From positions 1-50,768 of the forward strand of contig REAB01000069.1 in assembly GCA_004293645.1 (NCBI GenBank): a stretch of DNA of 50,768 nt, written 5' to 3'. Positions 23,713 to 31,416 of the stretch are shown here, in pieces. Source of the DNA: Cytophagia bacterium (GTDB taxonomy: Bacteria > Bacteroidota > Bacteroidia > Cytophagales > Spirosomataceae). Both the position numbers and the translations under genes were made by a program. Each line of letters opens with the position of its first letter. Positions within the stretch are counted from its first letter, which is position 1. Below the pieces are notes generated by a model. That model saw only the letters and a list, made by a program, of their open reading frames with translations. It was not told the DNA's origin and searched no databases.

Positions 23713-24885
23713 TTATTGGGCCTCTAAAATTAATTCGGCAAACTCTCTTACCGCGCCATCGCCGCCTTTTTTGGTGAGCCATAGCACGTTGGGTATGTTT
23801 TTGATGGCCGCTACGGCATTGGCGGGGCAAGCGGCTACTCCTACGGCTTGCAACAATTCTAAGCAATTAACATCGTCGCCCACGTAGGCTATTTCAGATA
23901 ATTTTACTCCTTCTTGCTGGCATATTTCTTGCGCGGCGGCCAGTTTCCCGCCATTGCGTTTGCCCTGAAAAAGGTAATCTACTTTGAGTTTAGCCGCGCG
24001 CCGCGCTACCATATCGGTTTGTTCAGAAGTGATAATGCCTGTTTTTATGCCCGCGTTGCGCAGCAATTCAAAGGCCATGCCGTCGTGGGTATGAAAACGC
24101 TTGAACTCGTCGCCATTTTCGGTGTAGTACATACTGCCATCGGTCAGCACGCCGTCCACGTCGGTTAAAAATATTTTAACGTTTTTGAAATTTGTCAGAA
24201 CTACTTCCTGTTTTAATTGCTGTTGCATGAGCAACTCGGCGGTTATCCAATCGTGCGGTTCGTCAAGTTCTACAAACGTATATTCGGGCATTTCATAGAT
24301 GCCCACTTTACCGCCCAAACGGCACTGATGTTTTAAAATTCCGCCTACTGTGTGTATATAAAACGCGCCATTTTCTACCCAATCTCCCTCAAAATCTTGC
24401 CGCCTGGGGCGTTTATAAAAATCATAATTTTGGGGCGTGCCATTTTTGTTCCAAATAAAACGCTTGGTATTAACGCAAGAAAGCATTGCGTCTAAATGTT
24501 CGCTTTGGTATTGCATCAAGGCTTCTTCAAAGTGCTGGGTTTGGGTAAGCGGCGAGGTAGCTTGCACCAACACCATTACATCGCTCAGCTGCAATTGAGG
24601 CGTAGCGGCAGCAATGTATTCGAGCATGACGCTTTCGGTGCTGGCGGTGTCGGTGGCATTTTCGGCGAGCCTGCGATATACGGTAGTTTTTTTTAAATTA
24701 AAGTCTTGCACCACTCGGGCAATGGCCTCACAGTCGGTAGCCACTACCACTTGGTCAATGGCCTCACAATCTTCCAAAGCCCGCAACGGCCAGTATATCA
24801 ATGGTTTGCCACAAAATAATTTGATGTTTTTGAACGGGATAGATTTGCTGCCACACCGAACTGGAATAAACGCAATGGTACGCAC
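23713..24885 (-). CDS. CMP-sialate/nonulosonate synthetase fused to a KdsC-type HAD phosphatase
   Basis: A 390-residue bifunctional enzyme. Residues 1 to about 225 are a cytidylyltransferase that activates a nonulosonic acid with CTP: FIPVRCGSKSIPFKNIKLF, PLIYWPLRALEDCE, QATSPLTQTQHFEEAL. Residues about 230-390 are a HAD phosphatase like KdsC: FLTDVDGVLTDGSMYY with the Asp nucleophile, IITSEQTDMVARRAAKLKV, YVGDDVNCLELLQAVG. The second domain would remove the 9-phosphate before activation. Vertebrate CMAS has a similar two-domain layout. It is the last gene of the exopolysaccharide operon (7 bp after wzc). No NeuB or NeuC homologue is in the window, so whether the sugar is sialic acid, KDN or legionaminic acid is open. 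Confidence 0.9.
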   Translation of the reverse strand: MRTIAFIPVRCGSKSIPFKNIKLFCGKPLIYWPLRALEDCEAIDQVVVATDCEAIARVVQDFNLKKTTVYRRLAENATDTASTESVMLEYIAAATPQLQLSDVMVLVQATSPLTQTQHFEEALMQYQSEHLDAMLSCVNTKRFIWNKNGTPQNYDFYKRPRRQDFEGDWVENGAFYIHTVGGILKHQCRLGGKVGIYEMPEYTFVELDEPHDWITAELLMQQQLKQEVVLTNFKNVKIFLTDVDGVLTDGSMYYTENGDEFKRFHTHDGMAFELLRNAGIKTGIITSEQTDMVARRAAKLKVDYLFQGKRNGGKLAAAQEICQQEGVKLSEIAYVGDDVNCLELLQAVGVAACPANAVAAIKNIPNVLWLTKKGGDGAVREFAELILEAQ

Positions 24886-24892
24886 GAAGCAA

Positions 24893-27349
24893 TTAAGGTT
24901 TTCGGTTAGTGATTTTCTTTATCCAATTGGGCAAAACGTACCACGCTTTTTGGGTCGTTTCGGTGTCGTAGTAACTGTTTGATTTGCCGTAATAATCGTA
25001 CGAATTTTTGTAATAATAACCATAACCCCGCGACGCATAATAGGCCGCTGGGGCAAGGCTGGTGTAGAGGTCGTCTTTGTAAAAATCGTTTACGATAACA
25101 CCCACCGACTTTAAATTATATTCTTCGGCCAACTGGTCGGGAAGCAAGTATGATTCTTTGCTCGAATACATCCACCTCACAATAAACACGACCAAATCGC
25201 TTCTTTTGAGCAACGGAATATTATCAGAAACCAAACCTACGGGGGCTGTATCTACAATCACCACGTCGTAATGCCCCCGACAAGCGTCTATCATGGCTTC
25301 AAAGCGCGGGTTTTGAATCAATTCGGCGGGGTTGAACGGTACTGGCCCAGCGGTCATGTAATCCAGGTTTTCAATTACCGAGTGCCCTATTACTTTTTTG
25401 TAATCGTCTATTTTTCCTGACAAGTAATTGCTCAAGCCTACTTTATTATTGTTGTTGAAAAATCGGTGCAGCTTGGAGCGGCGCAAATCAGACACTATAA
25501 TCAGTACTTTTTTATTGATTTTGGTGAGTGAAATGGCCAAATTGACCGTAACAAACGACTTGCCCTCGCCCGATATTTCGGAAGTAACTACCAACAATTT
25601 GCCCTGTTGACCTGGTATATCGGCGGTCATAGCGCTCAAATTGGTGCGTATGCCGTTGATTGACTCCGAAAATAGGGAGCGGTTTTCCAGAAAATTGACA
25701 ATATCGGTTTCGTTGTTTTGTACACTTTCAGGATAACGGTTAATAATGCCCAATAAATTTACTTGCTCTTTTTGGCCTATTTTGGCAACATCGGTAAACT
25801 TATCGTTCAAAAAACGTACCAAGAAAATAGAACCAATACCCAAACTCAAACCTGCAAAAAGACAAATCAGCAGCACTTGAATGGCTTTGGGGTAGGTCTT
25901 GTGCGAGTCGGAACGAGTCAGGACCGTAAATGACGGCAAAATGCCCGCTTTTACGATAGAGGCTTCTATTTCTTTGTTGAGCAGCAACATATAAATTTTG
26001 CCTTGCACGTCGCGGTCGCTTTCCAAATAAAGCAACTGACGCTCTACCGACGGCAGCGCATTGACCCGCTGACGCAACAGACTTAGGTTTTCGTTTACGA
26101 TGCGAAGCGTGCCTTCGTTTTTTTGTTTTTGAACGTTGATGTTCGACAAAATCTGGTCGCGTACTTGTTCAATGGCCTCGTCTAAGCCTTTAATCTGGGG
26201 CGAGTTTACGCTCAAACTCCGCATCAACATGGCCTTGCGGTCAGAGAGCAATTTGTTCATTTCGTTCACCAATTTTACCAACACGCCGTCGCTGGTATTG
26301 TCCAAACCTACGTTGCCAATATTAACGGGTTCGAGCCGATTGGAAAGACTACTTTCGAGCAAATTGACGTACGACCGCTGAATGTCGAGGGTATTTTTTT
26401 GGGTTTCTAAGTCGGTCATTTTGGCCATTACTTCGCTCAACGAACTCTGCAAATTGGGCACGGAATTGCTCTGCTTGTAACTCGCTACTTCAGACGATGC
26501 CTGCCGCAATTTGGAAGAATAAAGCCCCACCTGCTGACGAATAAAACCAATGGTCAATTCGGAAGATTGTTTCTTCTGAGCCAAGTTATAATCTTGGTAC
26601 GATTCGATGAGCTTTTCCAGAAAATCTTGGGTAAACTTTTTGTTGTAATAACTAAACGAAACTTCTAAGATGGGTAAGTTTCGTTCGGCTTCGCTCACCG
26701 ATACTTTTCCATCAATGGATTTTTTGACAATGTTCAATGCGTTGTAAGTGAACGCATAAGAGTCTGACAATTGCGCTACCGAACTAATTTTAAAGGTGAG
26801 CCCCTGTACTACAATGAGTGTATCTTTGGCAATATCAAACGTTTTATTTTCGCTATCGTTTTCGGTTTTATAAGTGATAATTCCCTTTTGGTTTATCTCA
26901 AAGTTACCATTGCCAAACGCCTCATCTACGTACGAAATCACCTCGGCGGTAAATGGTTTGTAAGGATATACGTCATCTCGCCGAAAGGCATTTTCTTTGT
27001 AAAACGTAAACGGATAATTGAGCTTACCGATGGCTTTATTTATTACCTCTTCCGACTCAATGACGTATTTTTCGGTAATGTATTCTTGGTTGTTAAACCC
27101 GTCTGGCTGAATGAGCTGGTTTAGCTCGTCTATCTGCGTTTTTTTTTCGCTGTATCGCAGCGTTACACTGGCTACGTAGCGGGGTTTAGCTATTTTCAAG
27201 AACACAAAACACCCACCCAAAGCCAGCCCAACCGCCGCCACTACCCAATACCAACGGCTCCACAAAACCCGTCCAAGGCGCTTCATGTCAATGGTAGCCG
27301 AGCCATCGGCATAGCGGTCAAAAGTATTTTTTAGCGCGTCGTTTTGCAT
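24893..27349 (-). CDS. Wzc-like polysaccharide chain-length regulator and BY-kinase
   Basis: An 818-residue inner-membrane protein for export and length control of a surface polysaccharide. In order: cytoplasmic start, TM1 (about 28-54), periplasmic Wzz domain, long coiled coil (about 250-480), TM2 (about 503-525), cytoplasmic ATPase (about 575-765) and a Tyr-rich tail (RGYGYYYKNSYDYYG and SNSYYDTE). Walker A is ISGEGKSFVTVNLA and Walker B VVIVDTAPVG. Walker A' reads IIVSDLRRSKLH, so the first Asp of the usual DxD is missing. The Tyr tail is the usual autophosphorylation site and the CpsB-like gene upstream should reverse it. It is the third gene of the operon. Confidence 0.93.
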   Translation of the reverse strand: MQNDALKNTFDRYADGSATIDMKRLGRVLWSRWYWVVAAVGLALGGCFVFLKIAKPRYVASVTLRYSEKKTQIDELNQLIQPDGFNNQEYITEKYVIESEEVINKAIGKLNYPFTFYKENAFRRDDVYPYKPFTAEVISYVDEAFGNGNFEINQKGIITYKTENDSENKTFDIAKDTLIVVQGLTFKISSVAQLSDSYAFTYNALNIVKKSIDGKVSVSEAERNLPILEVSFSYYNKKFTQDFLEKLIESYQDYNLAQKKQSSELTIGFIRQQVGLYSSKLRQASSEVASYKQSNSVPNLQSSLSEVMAKMTDLETQKNTLDIQRSYVNLLESSLSNRLEPVNIGNVGLDNTSDGVLVKLVNEMNKLLSDRKAMLMRSLSVNSPQIKGLDEAIEQVRDQILSNINVQKQKNEGTLRIVNENLSLLRQRVNALPSVERQLLYLESDRDVQGKIYMLLLNKEIEASIVKAGILPSFTVLTRSDSHKTYPKAIQVLLICLFAGLSLGIGSIFLVRFLNDKFTDVAKIGQKEQVNLLGIINRYPESVQNNETDIVNFLENRSLFSESINGIRTNLSAMTADIPGQQGKLLVVTSEISGEGKSFVTVNLAISLTKINKKVLIIVSDLRRSKLHRFFNNNNKVGLSNYLSGKIDDYKKVIGHSVIENLDYMTAGPVPFNPAELIQNPRFEAMIDACRGHYDVVIVDTAPVGLVSDNIPLLKRSDLVVFIVRWMYSSKESYLLPDQLAEEYNLKSVGVIVNDFYKDDLYTSLAPAAYYASRGYGYYYKNSYDYYGKSNSYYDTETTQKAWYVLPNWIKKITNRKP

Positions 27350-27368
27350 ACAATACGGTACTTGTTCT

Positions 27369-28103
27369 TCAAAGCCTGTTCAGCAAAGGTAGTTGTTGTA
27401 ATTTCTTAAAATAGGTATTGGCAGCCAATTCGTTTAATTTTTTCAAATGCCGCAGCCCGTGGGCATCAGTGCCTACGGCATCTATCAAATCGGCATCGAG
27501 CAGGGCTTGGGCCATTTTTTGCTCGGCAGCCCCGTAGTGTCCTGTCAAAGACAATAAGTTGAGTTGAAAACAAACGCCGTATTCTTTCCATTTCGTGAGT
27601 TCACGGGGCTTTTGGTGCCAGTAACGATACCGCTCAGGGTGCGCTAAAACGGGGCTAAGCCCCTTTTTTTGAATATTTTCTACCAACTTTAACCCCAGAA
27701 ATGTGGGCTGATTGAGCGGCAGTTCAAGTAATACGTATTGGCCTTCTATGGGCAGTAAGTCTTCTTTTTCAATGAGTTGTAAAAAATTTTCATCGGCAAA
27801 GTACTCCGCCGAAGCCTCTATTGAAAGTGGCAAATGGTGTTGTAAAATAAGCCGTTCAACAATAGCCGTAGCTTGCCTAATTTGCTGGGAAGTATTCTTG
27901 TAAAAATCGGCGCGAACGTGAGGCGTAGCCACTATTTTTTTTATTCCCAACGCCACGTATTGGTGTAGCATTGTCAGGGTTTCGGCTTCGTTGGTAGCAC
28001 CATCGTCAATACCTGGCAACACGTGGCAGTGCCAGTCGGTTTCTACCAAAGCCAACAGCGGTGTGTCTGTACTATCTTTGACGTTTTTGAAAAACGAAAA
28101 CAT
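27369..28103 (-). CDS. CpsB/YwqE-type tyrosine-protein phosphatase (PHP family)
   Basis: A 244-residue metal-dependent phosphatase that dephosphorylates the Tyr tail of BY-kinases and thereby controls capsule export. PHP metal ligands: DWHCHVLPGIDDG, VATPHVR, SAEYFAD, LAHPERYRYW and GTDAHGLRHL. It lies 12 bp after the Wza-like gene and 19 bp before wzc, the usual order in Bacteroidota and Firmicutes capsule operons. An N-terminal extension of about 20 residues precedes the PHP core. Confidence 0.93.
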   Translation of the reverse strand: MFSFFKNVKDSTDTPLLALVETDWHCHVLPGIDDGATNEAETLTMLHQYVALGIKKIVATPHVRADFYKNTSQQIRQATAIVERLILQHHLPLSIEASAEYFADENFLQLIEKEDLLPIEGQYVLLELPLNQPTFLGLKLVENIQKKGLSPVLAHPERYRYWHQKPRELTKWKEYGVCFQLNLLSLTGHYGAAEQKMAQALLDADLIDAVGTDAHGLRHLKKLNELAANTYFKKLQQLPLLNRL

Positions 28104-28115
28104 AACGGGGGTAAG

Positions 28116-28961
28116 TTATTGTTTAGGCAAACTGGCTTTGTAAGTAAAGTAAAGGCCTATCATAACTGCCAATGCATTGAGTGTAAGTGCAATAGGCTGC
28201 AATACACCGGCTGTTCGCTGATTTTTGATGCTTCGTAAACTGGCTTTAGAAGGCGGCACAAACACGTAATCGCCGTCAAAAATAAGCGTACCCGTAATTT
28301 GGGGTTTGTCCAAATCGCGGATTTGGTAGTTGATTTCTTGCTGCACATTGTTGCGCGAGCGCACCAATTTGATGGTGTTGTCGGCGTTGGCAAAATCAAT
28401 GCCTCCTGCCAGCGCGATGACCTCCGCCAAAGTCAATGTTTCATTTTCTATCATAATTATGCCCTGCTTATTTACCGCCCCGAGTACTTTTATTCTCAGA
28501 TTGAGGATTTGTAAATCAAAAATAGCCTTGGAGATTGTGTTAGAGTAGCCCCGTTCTATTTCGAGAATGGCCTCGGCACGGGTCAAGCCTGCCACTTTAA
28601 CCAAACCCACCTGCGGCAGCGCAATTTGCCCTGTTCGGTTTACGTACGTTTCAAAGGCCGAATTGCTGGCATTTTGGGCCGATACCTGCGAGCCCGCTAC
28701 GGTCATATTGGCCAATTCGGGCAAAATAATGGTTAAAGAATTGAGGTTTCTAATGCGCAGGCGGTCGCCTGGTTTAATGCGATACGACAGCGTGTCGGGT
28801 GGGAGAAAGGCTACTTCTTGGGCCATCACTGCCGAAGTTGGCGTTGCCACAGCCGCCCGCAACGTATCGAGTTTGGCAGCTACTCGCAGCGTATCGGGCG
28901 CATTTTGCGCGGCACTCTCCGCACAAACAAACCCCAAAAACAAGACAATAAATAGACGCAT
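28116..28961 (-). CDS. Wza-like polysaccharide export protein (PES/SLBB)
   Basis: A 281-residue envelope protein. The signal peptide (MRLFIVLFLGFVCAESAAQ) lacks a convincing lipobox. The polysaccharide-export domain starts at TLSYRIKPGDRLRIRNLN, with VNRTGQIALPQVGLVKVAGL, and is followed by an SLBB-like segment (IKVLGAVNKQGIIMIEN, TLAEVIALAGGID). A C-terminal transmembrane segment (LNALAVMIGLYFTYKA) could span the membrane as in Wza. It is the first gene of the exopolysaccharide operon and has a two-element promoter at 29004-29034. Confidence 0.9.
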   Translation of the reverse strand: MRLFIVLFLGFVCAESAAQNAPDTLRVAAKLDTLRAAVATPTSAVMAQEVAFLPPDTLSYRIKPGDRLRIRNLNSLTIILPELANMTVAGSQVSAQNASNSAFETYVNRTGQIALPQVGLVKVAGLTRAEAILEIERGYSNTISKAIFDLQILNLRIKVLGAVNKQGIIMIENETLTLAEVIALAGGIDFANADNTIKLVRSRNNVQQEINYQIRDLDKPQITGTLIFDGDYVFVPPSKASLRSIKNQRTAGVLQPIALTLNALAVMIGLYFTYKASLPKQ

Positions 28962-29003
28962 GATTTATTTTTAGTAATGCCTCAACAAAGCAATTTAGTA
29001 CAA

Positions 29004-29034
29004 CAAAATTACGCAAATAGCTGGCCAAGTCAAA
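29004..29034 (-). promoter_or_regulatory. Promoter of the exopolysaccharide operon
   Basis: On the minus strand TTTG (29031-29034), a 19-bp spacer and TAATTTTG (29004-29011). This is the best match to the Bacteroidota consensus in the window. The Wza-like gene starts 43 nt downstream. The -33 element borders the duplicated EamA tail. Confidence 0.75.
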
Positions 29035-29183
29035 AAAACCTATTTTTTACCCTTCCAACCAATCAAAAGCACGCCCGTAACATCACCAGCAAAAGTGCTG
29101 CTCGAACTTGGAAAAACAACGTTTATTATTTCAAAAACCAATTTAATCACGCTTTCAATAAAATGAGTTGAGTGCGTTTTTTA
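29033..29183 (-). pseudogene. Remnant of an EamA transporter C-terminus
   Basis: Bases 29033-29068 match 30334-30369, the 3' end of the EamA gene, at 35 of 36 positions and in the same orientation. The minus-strand frame ends TGVLLIGWKGKK-stop (stop 29040-29042), compared with LGVFLIGWKGKK-stop in the intact gene. The frame stays open for 46 codons back to 29183, but upstream of the match the residues do not look like a transporter. It is a partial duplication or the tail of a decayed paralogue. Confidence 0.55.
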
Positions 29184-29492
29184 GAATTTATTTTGCAAAA
29201 ACATAACGTTCACTTTCAATATATTTTTTGTTTTATTATTCTAAAGTTTCCTAATTTGGCTTTCTTTTCAACATTGTTTTGGGGGACAAACCACCGAGCA
29301 AATACAGGAAAGTATATTTTTTTTTCTTAAATAGTTGTTAGTCAATTGATTAAAGCTCACCTAATTGCTATTTTTTATGTCAATTGCTTAGTAGTCTTTA
29401 TTATCGTTAGAAATATCAAAAACTATTGCTTGGAAAACATAATAAGTTGAAACCTCCGCCAAGCCATCATATTATTTTACAAAAACCAAACT

Positions 29493-30311
29493 ATGATTTT
29501 CACTGAAACTTCCCACATTCTTGTCGAAACCAATAAACCTTTGGCATTTGATTCTCCTGACCATTTAGTGCCGTGGGGAACAGCCAACGATAACAGCAAA
29601 AATTATCGCTTCAACCAAAAAATATATCAGATTTATTATGATTATCCCAAGCCGCTCAAAGTCTTGGACATTGGCTGTTCGGGTGGTGGCTTCGTAAAAG
29701 ACTGCTTAGATGATGGCTGCTTTGCCATTGGGCTGGAAGGAAGCGACTACTCCAAAAAGTTTAGGCGTGCGGAGTGGGCTACTATTCCCAACAACCTTTT
29801 TACTTGCGACGTTACCGAAAATTTTGACGTTTTGATTGAAACCGAAGGCCAAAAAGAGCCCGTAAAGTTTGACTTAGTTACTTCATGGGAATTGATGGAA
29901 CACATTGCTGACGAGAAAATTGAAGTGGTGGCTGCCAACATCAAAAAACACTTATCTCCGCATGGCCTCTGGATAATGAGCATAGCCACGGTAGATGATA
30001 TTGTGAACGGCGTGAATCTACACCAAACCGTGCAGCCGCGCGAATGGTGGGTCAAAAAACTTGAAAGCCTCGGCTTTTATCAATTAGATAATTTTGTTAC
30101 ATTTTTCAACACGCAGTTTGTGCGCGGGGGCAACAAATACAGCGGTCCTGCGAGTCGGAGCTTTCATTTGGTGGTTTCGGCAACCCCCGAACACGCTCCC
30201 AAAGCTCCGCCAACGGGTATTCGTGATAAAATGTTTGATGCTTGGCTGGGAAGTAAATCTCAAAAAGCGCTCAAACGTTGGGTATTGGGCGCATCGCGCA
30301 AATACTCTTAA
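29493..30311 (+). CDS. Class I SAM-dependent methyltransferase
   Basis: A 272-residue soluble methyltransferase. The SAM-binding motif I is KVLDIGCSGGGFVKDCL, followed by GLEGSDYSK (motif II acid) and FDLVTSWELMEHI (motif IV). The layout fits Methyltransf_23-type enzymes often found in polysaccharide and O-antigen loci, where they methylate sugars. It faces away from the exopolysaccharide operon across a 531-bp gap, which makes a glycan substrate plausible but unproven. It is bracketed by 36-bp direct repeats derived from the EamA gene tail. Confidence 0.88.
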   Translation: MIFTETSHILVETNKPLAFDSPDHLVPWGTANDNSKNYRFNQKIYQIYYDYPKPLKVLDIGCSGGGFVKDCLDDGCFAIGLEGSDYSKKFRRAEWATIPNNLFTCDVTENFDVLIETEGQKEPVKFDLVTSWELMEHIADEKIEVVAANIKKHLSPHGLWIMSIATVDDIVNGVNLHQTVQPREWWVKKLESLGFYQLDNFVTFFNTQFVRGGNKYSGPASRSFHLVVSATPEHAPKAPPTGIRDKMFDAWLGSKSQKALKRWVLGASRKYS

Positions 30312-30333
30312 AAAAACAGGAATTCCTGTTCAT

Positions 30334-30369
30334 AAAAAACCTATTTTTTGCCCTTCCAACCAATCAAAA
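30334..30369. repeat. Second copy of the 36-bp EamA-tail repeat
   Basis: This copy is the real 3' end of the EamA gene. Together with 29033-29068 it forms a direct repeat (one mismatch) around a 1.3-kb segment that holds only the methyltransferase gene. Confidence 0.8.
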
Positions 30370-31270
30370 ATACACCCAACAATACCAAAAGAGTACCCAC
30401 TATTTGCAATCCCGAAATGGTTTCGCCCAACACCGAAGTAGCCAGCACAATTGTAAAAACGGGTCCAATGCTGTTGATAATAGACGTATTGCTCGAACCC
30501 AGCCTTTTGATGCCCTCGGCCAACATAAAAGTAGGCAATGCCGTAACCAAAATGGCCATTGTGATGCCAATCCAGTAAATTTGCGGCACAAAATGGAATA
30601 TATTTAGCCCATTGGCCAGGGCGCAGTGCAACACCGTGGGCACAGTAGCCGCCAGCATGGCGTAGGCCGTAAATTTCTGAGGCCCAATTTGAGAAATAAT
30701 ACCATCGCTACCCACCAAATAAATGGCGTACGTAAATCCACTTAAAATGACCCAAAACGCTCCCAAAAGCAAATCTTTCTGTTGAAGCACACCCGTGTTT
30801 TGCAAAAAAGCCAACAAAATACCCGCGTAAGTCAGCAGCAAAGCAGCGGCTTGAGTGGACGTAATTTTTTTCTTTCTAAAAACAGCGTTGATAAGCAGCA
30901 CAAAAGTGGGATAAGTAAAAAGCAAAACCCGCTCCAAACCCGCCGTAATGTACTGAAAACCCAGAAAATTGAAATAACTCGATACATAATAACCCCAAAC
31001 GCCCAGCGCAACCACCCAACGCCACTGCAATTGGCTCACTTTCACTTGGTTGGTTTTGGTAGAAAGTCGGTAGGCTACAAACGCAAAAATAGGCGCTGAA
31101 AAAACCATGCGAAGCGTCAGCAACGAAATAGAATCAATGCCGTATTGGTAGGCCATTTTGATAAAAATACCTTTCAAGGCAAAGCAAAAAGCCGAACAAA
31201 ACACCAAAAAAACGCCCGTCCAGTAGTAAGCCTGCGGAGGTTGGTAAGTTGCTTCTTGGTTTGTTTTCAT
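30341..31270 (-). CDS. EamA/DMT-family inner-membrane transporter
   Basis: A protein of about 309 residues with ten predicted transmembrane helices in two EamA repeats. Typical segments are FLVFCSAFCFALKGIFIKMAY, LTLRMVFSAPIFAFVAY at the first repeat and SIINSIGPVFTIVLATSVLGE in the second. The family exports metabolites, amino acids or drugs; the substrate here is unknown. The ATG at 31270 is preferred to an upstream TTG. It converges with the methyltransferase gene (29-bp gap) and its tail is duplicated at 29033. Confidence 0.92.
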   Translation of the reverse strand: MKTNQEATYQPPQAYYWTGVFLVFCSAFCFALKGIFIKMAYQYGIDSISLLTLRMVFSAPIFAFVAYRLSTKTNQVKVSQLQWRWVVALGVWGYYVSSYFNFLGFQYITAGLERVLLFTYPTFVLLINAVFRKKKITSTQAAALLLTYAGILLAFLQNTGVLQQKDLLLGAFWVILSGFTYAIYLVGSDGIISQIGPQKFTAYAMLAATVPTVLHCALANGLNIFHFVPQIYWIGITMAILVTALPTFMLAEGIKRLGSSNTSIINSIGPVFTIVLATSVLGETISGLQIVGTLLVLLGVFLIGWKGKK

Positions 31271-31416
31271 GCTTTTTTTCTTCAATATGTTGCCACAAAA
31301 GTACCAAACAAAAACGCCCCAACCTCAAATTTCATTTTTGGATAATCTCTTTTGGCAAAATTATGGGTTTATTTGCTCTTCGTTTTTGCTCAAACAACCG
31401 CTTAATCTCCTTAAAA

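Larger units (their letters stand above)
28962..29492. other. 531-bp divergent intergenic region
   Basis: It lies between the exopolysaccharide operon (minus) and the methyltransferase gene (plus). Found in it: the operon promoter (29004-29034) and a 36-bp sequence copy of the end of the EamA gene (29033-29068) with an open minus-strand frame. The rest (29190-29490) is AT-rich with no gene or clear signal that I can see; no good promoter was found for the methyltransferase. Confidence 0.7.
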
